Below, in pieces: positions 1 to 6,187 of a DNA stretch of 17,456 nt. Location: assembly GCA_900319195.1 (NCBI GenBank), contig ONNL01000131.1, positions 1-17,456 on the forward strand, written 5' to 3'. Position numbers and translations under genes: made by a program. This DNA comes from an uncultured Ruminococcus sp. (lineage in GTDB: Bacteria > Bacillota > Clostridia > Oscillospirales > Ruminococcaceae). The first letter of the stretch is position 1. Each line of letters opens with the position of its first letter. A model generated the notes under the pieces. The model was given only the letters and a program-made list of their open reading frames with translations, was not told where the DNA came from and did no database searches.

Positions 1-24
1 AAATTAAAGTCTTTGAAAAGGGGT

Positions 25-60
25 TCGGGGAAAAGCTTTCCTCAGAAAGTTTTTCCCCGA
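25..60 (-). promoter_or_regulatory. Stem-loop downstream of the small Cys-rich ORF (attenuator/terminator-like)
   Basis: The arms TCGGGGAAAAGCTTTC (25-40) and GAAAGTTTTTCCCCGA (45-60) are complementary over 16 positions with one mismatch, around a 4-nt loop. Read on the minus strand the hairpin is followed by ACCCCTTTTC, which is only weakly U-rich, so it is not a textbook terminator. A third segment at 99-105 (TCGGGGA on +) can pair with 54-60 and so competes with this hairpin, giving two mutually exclusive structures. It could also be a dispersed repeat of the host genome; that cannot be judged from one copy. Confidence 0.5.
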
Positions 61-117
61 TAAAAACGTATGAACTTTTATGTGAGTGCCACGGTCACTC
101 GGGGAGCATTCTGTCGC

Positions 118-174
118 TTATCGGCAGCAGCCGAAAAGCTTGCAGAGCATATTAAAAATGTTTGCGAAACACAT
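118..174 (-). CDS. Cys-rich 18-aa small ORF, possible leader peptide
   Basis: An 18-codon ORF reads MCFANIFNMLCKLFGCCR. It starts at an ATG (172-174) placed 9 nt after a GGAGG ribosome binding site (184-188) and sits about 36 nt downstream of the probable transcription start of a good promoter. Four of 18 codons are Cys (residues 2, 11, 16, 17), with a Cys-Cys-Arg end just before TAA. Downstream are segments able to form alternative hairpins (25-60 and 54-60 with 99-105). This arrangement resembles an amino-acid-responsive leader peptide, here for cysteine; the gene it would control lies left of the window. Alternatives are a small hydrophobic peptide with its own function, or a chance ORF. 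I recognise no homologue. The promoter and ribosome binding site are seen; the role is inferred. Confidence 0.5.
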   Translation of the reverse strand: MCFANIFNMLCKLFGCCR

Positions 175-216
175 AACCGATTACCTCCGTTATTTATTTC
201 CCCTTGGGATAATTAC

Positions 217-245
217 ATTATAGCAGAGGTTATTCGTTAAATCAA
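217..245 (-). promoter_or_regulatory. Sigma-A promoter for the Cys-rich small ORF
   Basis: On the minus strand a TTGATT -35 element (240-245) is separated by exactly 17 nt from a consensus TATAAT -10 element (217-222). Transcription would start near 210 and run left through the 18-codon ORF. A nearby TTGACA further upstream is too far from the -10 to serve. Confidence 0.75.
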
Positions 246-274
246 TATTAAATCAATGTCAAATTTTTATCCAA

Positions 275-751
275 TTATTTCTGATTCAGTATCCAAACTC
301 CGCAGGCAAGGTATGCCGCGAAAATCGACCACATTAAATATGGCAGGTTCATAAGTCCCGCTTTTTTGCTGATGCGATAGAATGAGATGATCATTCCGCC
401 GACAAGTGCCGCGAGGAGTATCGCCGCGACTGCCGCCAAGCCGAATGCTCGGAAGCGGAAGAAAATAATACTCCACGAAAAATTCACCGCAAGCTGCATT
501 ACATAGAGCCGAAGTGCAGGAGCGCTGTCCTCGCTCTCGCAATGTCTGAATATTATGTAGGCTGAAGCTCCCATCAGCGCGTACAGTATCGTCCATACGA
601 CAGGAAACACCACGCCCGGCGGAGAGAGCGGCGGACTTTTCACCGTAGAGTAGAAGTCGCCCATATTTCCCGAAATGAGAGCAGAGAGCGCTCCCACAAG
701 CTCTGTCCCCACTATGAATATTATGAGGTCTGTGAGACTGAATTTCTTCAT
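275..751 (-). CDS. tspO: TspO/MBR family membrane protein
   Basis: A 158-aa integral membrane protein with about five hydrophobic segments. Residues 40-65 carry the signature of the TspO/peripheral benzodiazepine receptor family: PPLSPPGVVFPVVWTILY followed by ALMGASAY. Further family features are NFSWSIIFF near residues 90-98 and the WILN close to the C-terminus. Family members bind porphyrins or related tetrapyrroles and take part in stress responses; the substrate here is unknown. I chose the ATG at 751 because a GGAGGT ribosome binding site lies 5-6 nt upstream; the in-frame ATG at 784 has none. It lies 60 nt downstream of the metallophosphoesterase on the same strand with no clear terminator between, so the two may be co-transcribed. 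Length is usual for the family. Confidence 0.9.
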   Translation of the reverse strand: MKKFSLTDLIIFIVGTELVGALSALISGNMGDFYSTVKSPPLSPPGVVFPVVWTILYALMGASAYIIFRHCESEDSAPALRLYVMQLAVNFSWSIIFFRFRAFGLAAVAAILLAALVGGMIISFYRISKKAGLMNLPYLMWSIFAAYLACGVWILNQK

Positions 752-811
752 AAATGTACCTCCGTAGACTGCTTTATGGTACATTTTATGTCGGGAAATC
801 CGCTGTTATGA

Positions 812-1474
812 CTATTTGAGAGGTATCACGCCGTCAAACATCGCGTAGAATTTCATCGGGATATGCTTGTCTATATGGCACTTGCCGAAAAACCACTTCT
901 CATAGGTGCAGACCTTTATCATGTCCTCAAAGAATGCGTGCATCTCAAGCCGCTCCAGCACATCTACCCCGAGGCAGTCCTTCAATGAGGCAGGCGGCTC
1001 GTGTGTTATCACGTAGTCGATCTTATAATCGTACTCCCTCAGATTATGTATGCCCTCAGCTATCTCCTCATCAGAGGGCTGTTCACGCTTCCACCACTTC
1101 TCATCGGAGCGGAAATCATAGTCCTGACTGTGACCTCCGCCAAAGGTGAATATGCGCTTGCCCTCTATCTCAAAGACCTGTCCGCGCATGAGGTGAATTA
1201 TGTTTTCCGCAATCATATGCACCTTTCCGCCATTCCATTCGGTGACTGGATAGCCCTCAAGCAAGTCGAAATTCTCGTGACAGCCGTCCACAAAGGCTAT
1301 TGTGTAGTTCTTTGACATGAGCCTTTTCAGGTCATTGTGCTCACGGCGGCTGTCGTCCCAGAGAAAGCCGAAATCGCCGCAGACTATCAAAGTATCGCCT
1401 TTTTTGAGCTTTTTCATCTGCTTGTCCCTGAATCTGCCGATGTCCCCGTGTGTATCTCCTGTCACGTAAATCAA
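812..1474 (-). CDS. Calcineurin-like metallophosphoesterase with altered metal-site motifs
   Basis: A 220-aa cytoplasmic protein of the calcineurin-like metallophosphoesterase fold. Motif I is GDTHGD (D7, H9), motif II is GDFGF (D34), motif III is GCHENF (residues 64-69) and the motif IV His may be in THEPP (H158). The usual GNHE is GCHE here (C65 for Asn), and the usual GHxH near the C-terminus is GKCH (residues 197-200). The protein may therefore bind metal or substrate unusually, or be a known variant subfamily. The start is a TTG at 1474, placed 8 nt after GGAGG; the longer frame beginning near 1519 would overlap the -10 element of its own promoter. Substrate unknown. TspO follows 60 nt downstream, probably in the same transcript. 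Confidence 0.85.
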   Translation of the reverse strand: MIYVTGDTHGDIGRFRDKQMKKLKKGDTLIVCGDFGFLWDDSRREHNDLKRLMSKNYTIAFVDGCHENFDLLEGYPVTEWNGGKVHMIAENIIHLMRGQVFEIEGKRIFTFGGGHSQDYDFRSDEKWWKREQPSDEEIAEGIHNLREYDYKIDYVITHEPPASLKDCLGVDVLERLEMHAFFEDMIKVCTYEKWFFGKCHIDKHIPMKFYAMFDGVIPLK

Positions 1475-1507
1475 TTCCGTTACCTCCGCGTGTTTATTTA
1501 TATTAAT

Positions 1508-1535
1508 AGTATACCACAAATATAAAAAAAGTAAA
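1508..1535 (-). promoter_or_regulatory. Probable promoter of the metallophosphoesterase unit
   Basis: On the minus strand a TATACT -10 element (1508-1513) lies 16 nt from a TTTACT -35-like element (1530-1535) within a T-rich tract. Transcription would start near 1500, leaving a leader of about 25 nt before the TTG start and supporting that start over longer ones. Confidence 0.5.
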
Positions 1536-1559
1536 GAAAAAAATTTTTTTGAAAAAGAC

Positions 1560-1588
1560 TTTAAAAATCCTGAGAAATCTGTTATAAT
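1560..1588 (+). promoter_or_regulatory. Sigma-A promoter of the carboxypeptidase-like gene
   Basis: TTTAAA (1560-1565) and a consensus TATAAT (1583-1588) are separated by 17 nt. Transcription should start near 1595, about 57 nt before the ATG. The promoter is divergent from that of the metallophosphoesterase in the same intergenic region. Confidence 0.7.
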
Positions 1589-1612
1589 ATATATTGATAT
1601 GCTTTGCAGACC

Positions 1613-1628
1613 TTTTTGCAGGCAAAAA
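1613..1628 (+). repeat. 16-bp palindrome in the 5' leader of the carboxypeptidase-like gene
   Basis: TTTTTGC (1613-1619) and GCAAAAA (1622-1628) are perfectly complementary around an AG centre. It lies just after the predicted transcription start and upstream of the ribosome binding site (GAGGGAG, 1640-1646). It could be an operator for a dimeric repressor; as RNA the loop would be too tight for the full stem. No regulator is identified. Confidence 0.4.
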
Positions 1629-1651
1629 TCATTTCTATCGAGGGAGTTATT

Positions 1652-3061
1652 ATGAAAAAATTCTTATCCGCTGTCCTTTCGGTGATACTTCTTGTACCTT
1701 TTATCAGTACACCGAAGGCTAATGCTATAAATTTCGCAATGAAAGATACTGTCACCAGTGAGGCGGCTATCCTTATAAATCTCGACTCCAACGTTGAGAT
1801 AACCGAGAAGAATGCTGACACAAAGGAAATGCCCGGTCCGCTCGTGAATATCATGACGGCTGTTATATGCCTTGAAAACTGCAAGGACCTCACCGAGACA
1901 ATTACCATCGACCCCGAGGTCTATCAGAGCGTCTATGAGGACGCCTACACTAACGACTGCGCTGAGGATATTCCCCTCTGCGACCTCTGCGACGGCGATA
2001 CTCTTTCAATTAGTGACCTGCTCTACTGCATGATGCTTACCTCATCTGTTGAGGCTTCGCAGTCCCTTGCATATCACGTCGGCGGCGACAGCGTCTCAAA
2101 ATTCGTTGAGATGATGAACGAAAAGGCTAAGGAGCTCGGCATGACCTCCACCAACTTCACAAACCCCACGGGTATGTACAGCAAGGACCAGTACACGACA
2201 GCTCGTGACATGGCTAAGCTCACTCAGTATGCACTCAGCGTTCCGCTTTTTGAGACTATCTCCACCACCTTCTCCTATAATCCGACAGTCCCGAACATCG
2301 AGAGGCACGAGAATCAGAACGAGTGGATATGGACACACTCCAACATCATGATGGACCCCGAAAACGAGGACTTCTACTACATCGGCGCAAAGGGCATCAA
2401 GACCGCTAATCTCAAGGCAGGCGGACGCAACATCATCACTATGGCGAGCCGAGACGGAAACAACTACCTTGCAATACTGATGAAGGCTCCGCTCAGCGAC
2501 GCCGACGGAAACAGCGTCTACTATCACCTCAGCGACGCTACAAAGATGTTTGACTGGGCATTCAACCACTTCTCATATCAGGTCGTGCTCGCAAATACCG
2601 CGGAGGTCGGCGAGCTGCCCGTAACTCTTGCGGACGGCAACAACTACGTCCTCGCAAAGCCCGAAAAGGAATTCTCTCTCCTGTGGTACGACGACATCGA
2701 CACCTCGCTCATCAAAAAGGACAACATCACCTGGTACAAGGACTCCATACAGGCTCCCGTCAAGAAGGGCGAGCCGCTCGGAGAGGTAACGCTCGAATAT
2801 TCGGGAGAAGTCCTCGGCACTGTAAAACTCGTGGCTGTCTCTGACGTTGACCGCTCGACTCTGAAATATAACATCGAAGCCGCAACACGCTTCAAGGACT
2901 CTGAATGGTTCAAAACAGCGTTCAAGATATCGGGGATACTCTGCCTTGTATATATTCTGCTCTGCCTGTACTCATGGCTCGTATTCAAGAACAAGGGCAG
3001 ACCTGTCAAGCCGAAGTATGCTGTTCCGAAAATGGATAAAAAGAGCAAGAAGAACAAGTAA
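1652..3061 (+). CDS. Secreted membrane-anchored D-Ala-D-Ala carboxypeptidase homologue lacking catalytic motifs
   Basis: A 469-aa protein of the peptidase S11 (DacA/PBP5) family. Residues 1-25 form a signal peptide ending in KANA, about 30-310 the penicillin-binding fold, about 310-405 the PBP5-type C-terminal beta domain, and about 425-445 a membrane segment followed by a Lys-rich cytoplasmic tail. Family enzymes trim the terminal D-Ala of peptidoglycan pentapeptides using SxxK, SxN and KTG. Here the SxxK position reads PLVN (P63, N66), the SxN position reads SSV (131-133), and KTG reads KTA (250-252). The flanking signatures (NADT, IMTAVICLENC, LLYCMML, GAKGIKT) align well, so the losses are not alignment slips. 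The frame is long and clean with its own promoter and ribosome binding site, so this looks like a maintained non-catalytic homologue, perhaps a wall-binding or regulatory protein, rather than a decaying gene. Confidence 0.9.
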   Translation: MKKFLSAVLSVILLVPFISTPKANAINFAMKDTVTSEAAILINLDSNVEITEKNADTKEMPGPLVNIMTAVICLENCKDLTETITIDPEVYQSVYEDAYTNDCAEDIPLCDLCDGDTLSISDLLYCMMLTSSVEASQSLAYHVGGDSVSKFVEMMNEKAKELGMTSTNFTNPTGMYSKDQYTTARDMAKLTQYALSVPLFETISTTFSYNPTVPNIERHENQNEWIWTHSNIMMDPENEDFYYIGAKGIKTANLKAGGRNIITMASRDGNNYLAILMKAPLSDADGNSVYYHLSDATKMFDWAFNHFSYQVVLANTAEVGELPVTLADGNNYVLAKPEKEFSLLWYDDIDTSLIKKDNITWYKDSIQAPVKKGEPLGEVTLEYSGEVLGTVKLVAVSDVDRSTLKYNIEAATRFKDSEWFKTAFKISGILCLVYILLCLYSWLVFKNKGRPVKPKYAVPKMDKKSKKNK

Positions 3062-3080
3062 GTCTGTATAGAAATGAGAT

Positions 3081-3207
3081 AAGCCTGCGGTATTAGACAG
3101 CTTACCTTAACGGAAATAGTGGGTTACCGAGCTCAAAAGTATGGGCTCGGTAATTTTATGCCACGATTCTGCCGGAGTGGGTTCCCCTTCTGCCGCAGGC
3201 TTTTTTA
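3081..3207 (+). terminator. Structured convergent intergenic region with a 10-bp closing helix and T-tract
   Basis: AAGCCTGCGG (3081-3090) pairs perfectly with CCGCAGGCTT (3193-3202), followed by a run of T to 3206. Inside is a second 9-bp hairpin, TTACCGAGC (3124-3132) with GCTCGGTAA (3145-3153), extended by GTGG/CCAC (3119-3122 with 3161-3164) and AAT/ATT. The simplest reading is a termination region for the carboxypeptidase-like gene, convergent with the amidase. The roughly 100-nt interior is unusually large for an intrinsic terminator, so a structured 3' RNA is possible. Confidence 0.5.
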
Positions 3208-3232
3208 TATGATGCAGGCGGCGATACACCGC

Positions 3233-3970
3233 TTATATCACGATATATGAAGCATTTGAGTAGCCGACGATACCGTTATACCCGACAACGTACCAGTCGC
3301 CGGTCCTGCCGCTTATCATCACCTCTGCACCGTCGGGCATTGAACCGATTATATTCCCGGAAAGGCTCGGGTAATCACGGATATTCAGGTTGCTTCCGCC
3401 TGCCGCGACAGTCCCCCAGCGGACAGCTCCCGCAGGCACGAACGGTATACCGAAATAGTCACAGAGCGAATTCACGATATTCTGCGCGATGACTCCGAGA
3501 TTGCTTTTCAGCCACGCTTCATCGGCATAGTTGTCATGATAACCGAGCTCGCACAGCACCGCTACCGCCTTAGTCCTCAGCACCTCACCGAGACTCTGCG
3601 TAGGGACGGCTCTCACCTTATCGGGAAGCGGATAGATACGCTTCATATTGTTTGCTATCGTATTGGCAAGCCGCTCGCTGTCAGCACTGCGCGGTGCAAA
3701 ATAGATGTCCACTCCGCGAAGCCGCCCTGCAAGGCTCTCGGGAGCGGCATTTGAGTGGAGCGCAAGATGTACGTCATAGTAGTCCGCATTGGAATCCGCT
3801 ATCGCACCGTTGACATTGCGGACAGGGTCGTTGCGCATATACTTTATCCCACACGAGCGCAGATACGGCTCTATGCGGTCAGCAAGAAGGTTCATGTACT
3901 GCTCCTCATTGCCCGAGGTCGCATAGCTGTTCCACTCCTGCGTTGAGGGACTTAAAAATACCTTTGGCAT
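3233..3970 (-). CDS. N-acetylmuramoyl-L-alanine amidase (Amidase_3 type) with C-terminal SH3 domain
   Basis: A 245-aa peptidoglycan hydrolase. Residues 1-177 form a zinc amidase of the amidase_3 class: LSPSTQEWN at 6-14, HLALHSNAAP at 68-77 with metal-ligand His, and a conserved Glu in CELGYHDN (E141). Residues 183-245 are a bacterial SH3 domain (LNIRDYPSLSGNIIGSMPDG, then GDWYVVGYNGIVGY), a typical wall-binding module. The usual N-terminal GHGG is replaced by STQE, which I recall as normal for this Firmicutes/phage-endolysin subfamily. There is no signal peptide, so it may act after lysis, by non-classical export, or within the spore mother cell. The ATG at 3970 is preceded by AAAGGAA. A 15-bp inverted repeat covers this start codon. 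The upstream gene on the same strand ends at 4037. Confidence 0.88.
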   Translation of the reverse strand: MPKVFLSPSTQEWNSYATSGNEEQYMNLLADRIEPYLRSCGIKYMRNDPVRNVNGAIADSNADYYDVHLALHSNAAPESLAGRLRGVDIYFAPRSADSERLANTIANNMKRIYPLPDKVRAVPTQSLGEVLRTKAVAVLCELGYHDNYADEAWLKSNLGVIAQNIVNSLCDYFGIPFVPAGAVRWGTVAAGGSNLNIRDYPSLSGNIIGSMPDGAEVMISGRTGDWYVVGYNGIVGYSNASYIVI

Positions 3971-4029
3971 AATAACATTCCTTTCAGTAGATTGAGAATC
4001 ATCTCAGAATATTATATGCCAAAGGTATT
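3957..4029 (-). promoter_or_regulatory. 15-bp inverted repeat spanning the amidase start codon
   Basis: The segment 3957-3971 and the segment 4015-4029 are perfect reverse complements over 15 bp. The near arm contains the amidase ATG and codons 2-5; the far arm begins 7 nt after the stop of the serine hydrolase gene. The 43-nt loop contains the AAAGGAA ribosome binding site and a nested 5-bp hairpin (TGAGA/TCTCA). A TATAAT (minus strand, 4011-4016) overlaps the far arm and could be a -10 element, though no good -35 is visible. An RNA reading through from upstream would fold over the start codon; an RNA starting at this -10 would lack the far arm and be free to translate. Confidence 0.6.
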
Positions 4030-4036
4030 GATGTTG

Positions 4037-5206
4037 TTATTTACGGGTAAGCTCGTCATAGACCGCTGTGCTGATTTTTGAAGCCTCGTAGGTCGTGCCG
4101 GCTCCGCATATCTGCGTGAAATACAGCACGGCTATCCTGTTCTCCGCGTCGGCACAAAAATATGTGCCCGTCCAGCCGTCCCAGCCAAATTCTCCGTTGC
4201 AGGTCTTTATCTCCGACTTCTCCACATCGGTCATCACGCGCATGAGACAGCCGTAATTATAGCCGTTTAATCTTTCCCACATACTCGCCCTCTGAGTCTC
4301 CGTGAGCTTCGGTGAGGTCATATAGCTGAACGCCCTTTCGCTCATGATACGCACTCCGTCAAGCTCGCCGCGGTTCGCAAGCATACACGCAAATTTTGCG
4401 TAATCGTCAATGGTCGAGACAAGTCCTGCTCCGCCGGACTCAAATGCAGGAGGCTCTGAATAATCGGTAAGTCCGAGGTAATTGTTGTGGTCGCGGACAA
4501 GCTTGCCGTCCTGCCAAGAGTACAGTCCTGCGAGTCTGCTGCGCTTGTCCCTCGGGACATAGAAGCCCGTGTCCTTCATGCCGAGCGGCTCGAATATGTT
4601 CCTTCTAAGGAAGTCGCCATACTTCACTCCCGAGACTCTTTCGACTATACCTCCCAGTATATCGGCGGATATGCCGTAATCCCACCTCTCACCGGCTCTG
4701 AACGAGAGCGGGATCTCCGCTGCCTTTTTGCAGAGCTGCTCGGTAGTGACCTCTCCGCAGCCTGTTTCCTTTATACTGTCCTCGACCATGTCGAAGAGCT
4801 TACCTGCCGCACATACCGACTTATTGAAATTATTCGCGTAGGGTATACCGGAGGTCATGGTTAGGAGCTCTATCACCGACAATCTGCCGTCAAAGTCGCG
4901 CACCTTGCCGTCGCTGCAAAGGTAACGGAGCTGTGCATACTCGGGAAAGATGTCAGCGACCTCTGTCTCGGGTGTGAGAAGTCCGCGGTCGAAGAGTATC
5001 ATGACAGCAGCGGACGTTATCGGCTTTGTAAGTGAGAACAGTCTGAAAATACGGTCACGGCTCATCGGGACATTGTTCTCTCTGTCCGAGAAGCCGAAGG
5101 AGCCGCCGAAAAGCTCCCTGCCGTCCCTGAATACGCAGCAGTTTGCGCCTATCATACTGCCATAGCGTATAGAGGTCTCGATAATATCAGAAATAATTTT
5201 TTCCAT
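4037..5206 (-). CDS. Serine hydrolase of the beta-lactamase / family VIII esterase fold
   Basis: A 389-aa protein of the class C beta-lactamase-like family (penicillin-binding protein-related esterases and peptidases). The nucleophile motif SxxK is intact as SLTK (S58, K61), the tyrosine motif is in WDYGIS (Y177), and the third motif is GWDGWTG (341-347). Other family signatures are LLTMTSGIPY (114-123), FEPLGMKDTGF and SGGAGLVSTIDDYAKF. No signal peptide is visible, which points to a cytoplasmic esterase, peptidase or amide hydrolase rather than a secreted beta-lactamase; the substrate cannot be read from the sequence. I chose the ATG at 5206, 8 nt after AAGGAG; the GTG three codons earlier overlaps that site. 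It has its own consensus promoter, divergent from tyrA. Confidence 0.87.
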   Translation of the reverse strand: MEKIISDIIETSIRYGSMIGANCCVFRDGRELFGGSFGFSDRENNVPMSRDRIFRLFSLTKPITSAAVMILFDRGLLTPETEVADIFPEYAQLRYLCSDGKVRDFDGRLSVIELLTMTSGIPYANNFNKSVCAAGKLFDMVEDSIKETGCGEVTTEQLCKKAAEIPLSFRAGERWDYGISADILGGIVERVSGVKYGDFLRRNIFEPLGMKDTGFYVPRDKRSRLAGLYSWQDGKLVRDHNNYLGLTDYSEPPAFESGGAGLVSTIDDYAKFACMLANRGELDGVRIMSERAFSYMTSPKLTETQRASMWERLNGYNYGCLMRVMTDVEKSEIKTCNGEFGWDGWTGTYFCADAENRIAVLYFTQICGAGTTYEASKISTAVYDELTRK

Positions 5207-5230
5207 ACAGAACACTCCTTTTCAACACCT

Positions 5231-5259
5231 ATTATAATAGAAATATCCGCTGATGTCAA
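5231..5259 (-). promoter_or_regulatory. Consensus sigma-A promoter of the serine hydrolase gene
   Basis: Minus strand: TTGACA (5254-5259), 17-nt spacer, TATAAT (5231-5236). Both hexamers are perfect matches to consensus, so this unit should be strongly transcribed unless repressed. Its -35 lies 20 bp from that of the divergent tyrA promoter. Confidence 0.88.
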
Positions 5260-5279
5260 CAATAAATTGCTGCCGCCTA

Positions 5280-5308
5280 TTGACTTTTATCATTTAAAGT
5301 GATATACT
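5280..5308 (+). promoter_or_regulatory. Sigma-A promoter of tyrA
   Basis: TTGACT (5280-5285), 17-nt spacer, TATACT (5303-5308). Transcription would start near 5315, giving a leader of about 25 nt and leaving no room for a T-box or attenuator ahead of tyrA. Confidence 0.82.
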
Positions 5309-5338
5309 ATTAAACAGTAAATGTTTTGGAGGCATATT

Positions 5339-6187
5339 ATGAAAATTCTTGTAGTTGGACTCGGTCTTATCGGCGGCTCGCTGTGTAAGGCGATAAAAAA
5401 ATATACAGACCACACTGTTATCGGTCTTAACCGCACAGAATCGACAGCTGTAACGGCTCTCAGCGACGGTGCGATAGACAAGATATACGAGGAGGGCGAC
5501 TCCCCAGACCTTGTTATCATCTCGCTTTTCCCCGAGGCTTCGGAAAACTGGCTCCGCGACCATGCCGCAAAGCTCAACAAGAACGCTCTCATCACAGAGG
5601 TGTGCGGCATTAAGGGACAGTTCTCACACAGAATGAAAAAGCTTGCCGAGGAAAACGGTCTCAGATATATCGGCATTCACCCAATGGCAGGTAAGGAATT
5701 CGGCGGCTATAAAAACAGCTTTGCGGAACTTTTCCAGAAGGCGAATTTCATAATCGCTCCCTTTGCGGACAGCGCAGACAGCGATATTGAGCTGCTCAAG
5801 GGACTCGTCACCGAAATTGGCGCAGGCAAGATAGTTGTCACCTCTCCCGAGGACCACGACAAGATGATCGCCTACACCTCTCAGCTCGCTCACGTTGTTT
5901 CGAGCGCATATGTGAAAAGTCCCGAGCTCGCCCTCGAATGCGGATTCAGCGGTGGCAGCTTTCAGGATATGACCCGTATCGCTACCATGAACGAGAATAT
6001 GTGGACGGACCTCTTTATGCAGAACCGCGAAAATCTGCTGTTTGAGCTTGATACTCTCATTGACAGTCTCAAAGAATACAGCGACGCTCTCAGAAACGGC
6101 GACGCTGAAGCTATGGTCTCGCTCATAGCAGAGGGACGCAGGCTCAAGGAGGAAAACCTCAGAAACAGACTCGGTCAGCCCAACTGA
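5339..6187 (+). CDS. tyrA: Prephenate dehydrogenase
   Basis: A 282-aa NAD(P)-dependent dehydrogenase converting prephenate (or arogenate) towards tyrosine. The Rossmann motif GLGLIGGS is at residues 7-14. The conserved substrate-site histidine is in GIHPMAGKEFGG (H114), and a second conserved His is in TSQLAHV (H185). The C-terminal helical dimerisation domain (about 170-275) is present; there is no ACT domain, so feedback control by tyrosine through that module is not expected. The ATG at 5339 follows GGAGG (5328-5332). It stands alone, not in a visible aromatic-amino-acid operon. Its last 13 bp overlap the convergent pseudouridine synthase gene, with no terminator between the two. Prephenate versus arogenate preference cannot be decided here. 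Confidence 0.9.
   Translation: MKILVVGLGLIGGSLCKAIKKYTDHTVIGLNRTESTAVTALSDGAIDKIYEEGDSPDLVIISLFPEASENWLRDHAAKLNKNALITEVCGIKGQFSHRMKKLAEENGLRYIGIHPMAGKEFGGYKNSFAELFQKANFIIAPFADSADSDIELLKGLVTEIGAGKIVVTSPEDHDKMIAYTSQLAHVVSSAYVKSPELALECGFSGGSFQDMTRIATMNENMWTDLFMQNRENLLFELDTLIDSLKEYSDALRNGDAEAMVSLIAEGRRLKEENLRNRLGQPN

Noticed and set aside
1475..1519. Longer N-terminus of the metallophosphoesterase starting near 1519
   Set aside because: The start would lie on the -10 element of its own promoter and has no ribosome binding site; TTG at 1474 follows GGAGG at the right distance.
3081..3207. 6S RNA or another named non-coding RNA
   Set aside because: Only the general fold plan is similar; it is short, lacks an evident promoter, and no conserved family sequence could be recognised, so only a structured region is reported.
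6175..6187. Frameshift or sequencing error at the tyrA / pseudouridine synthase junction
   Set aside because: Both proteins have family-typical lengths and clean ends, so a genuine short convergent overlap is more likely.
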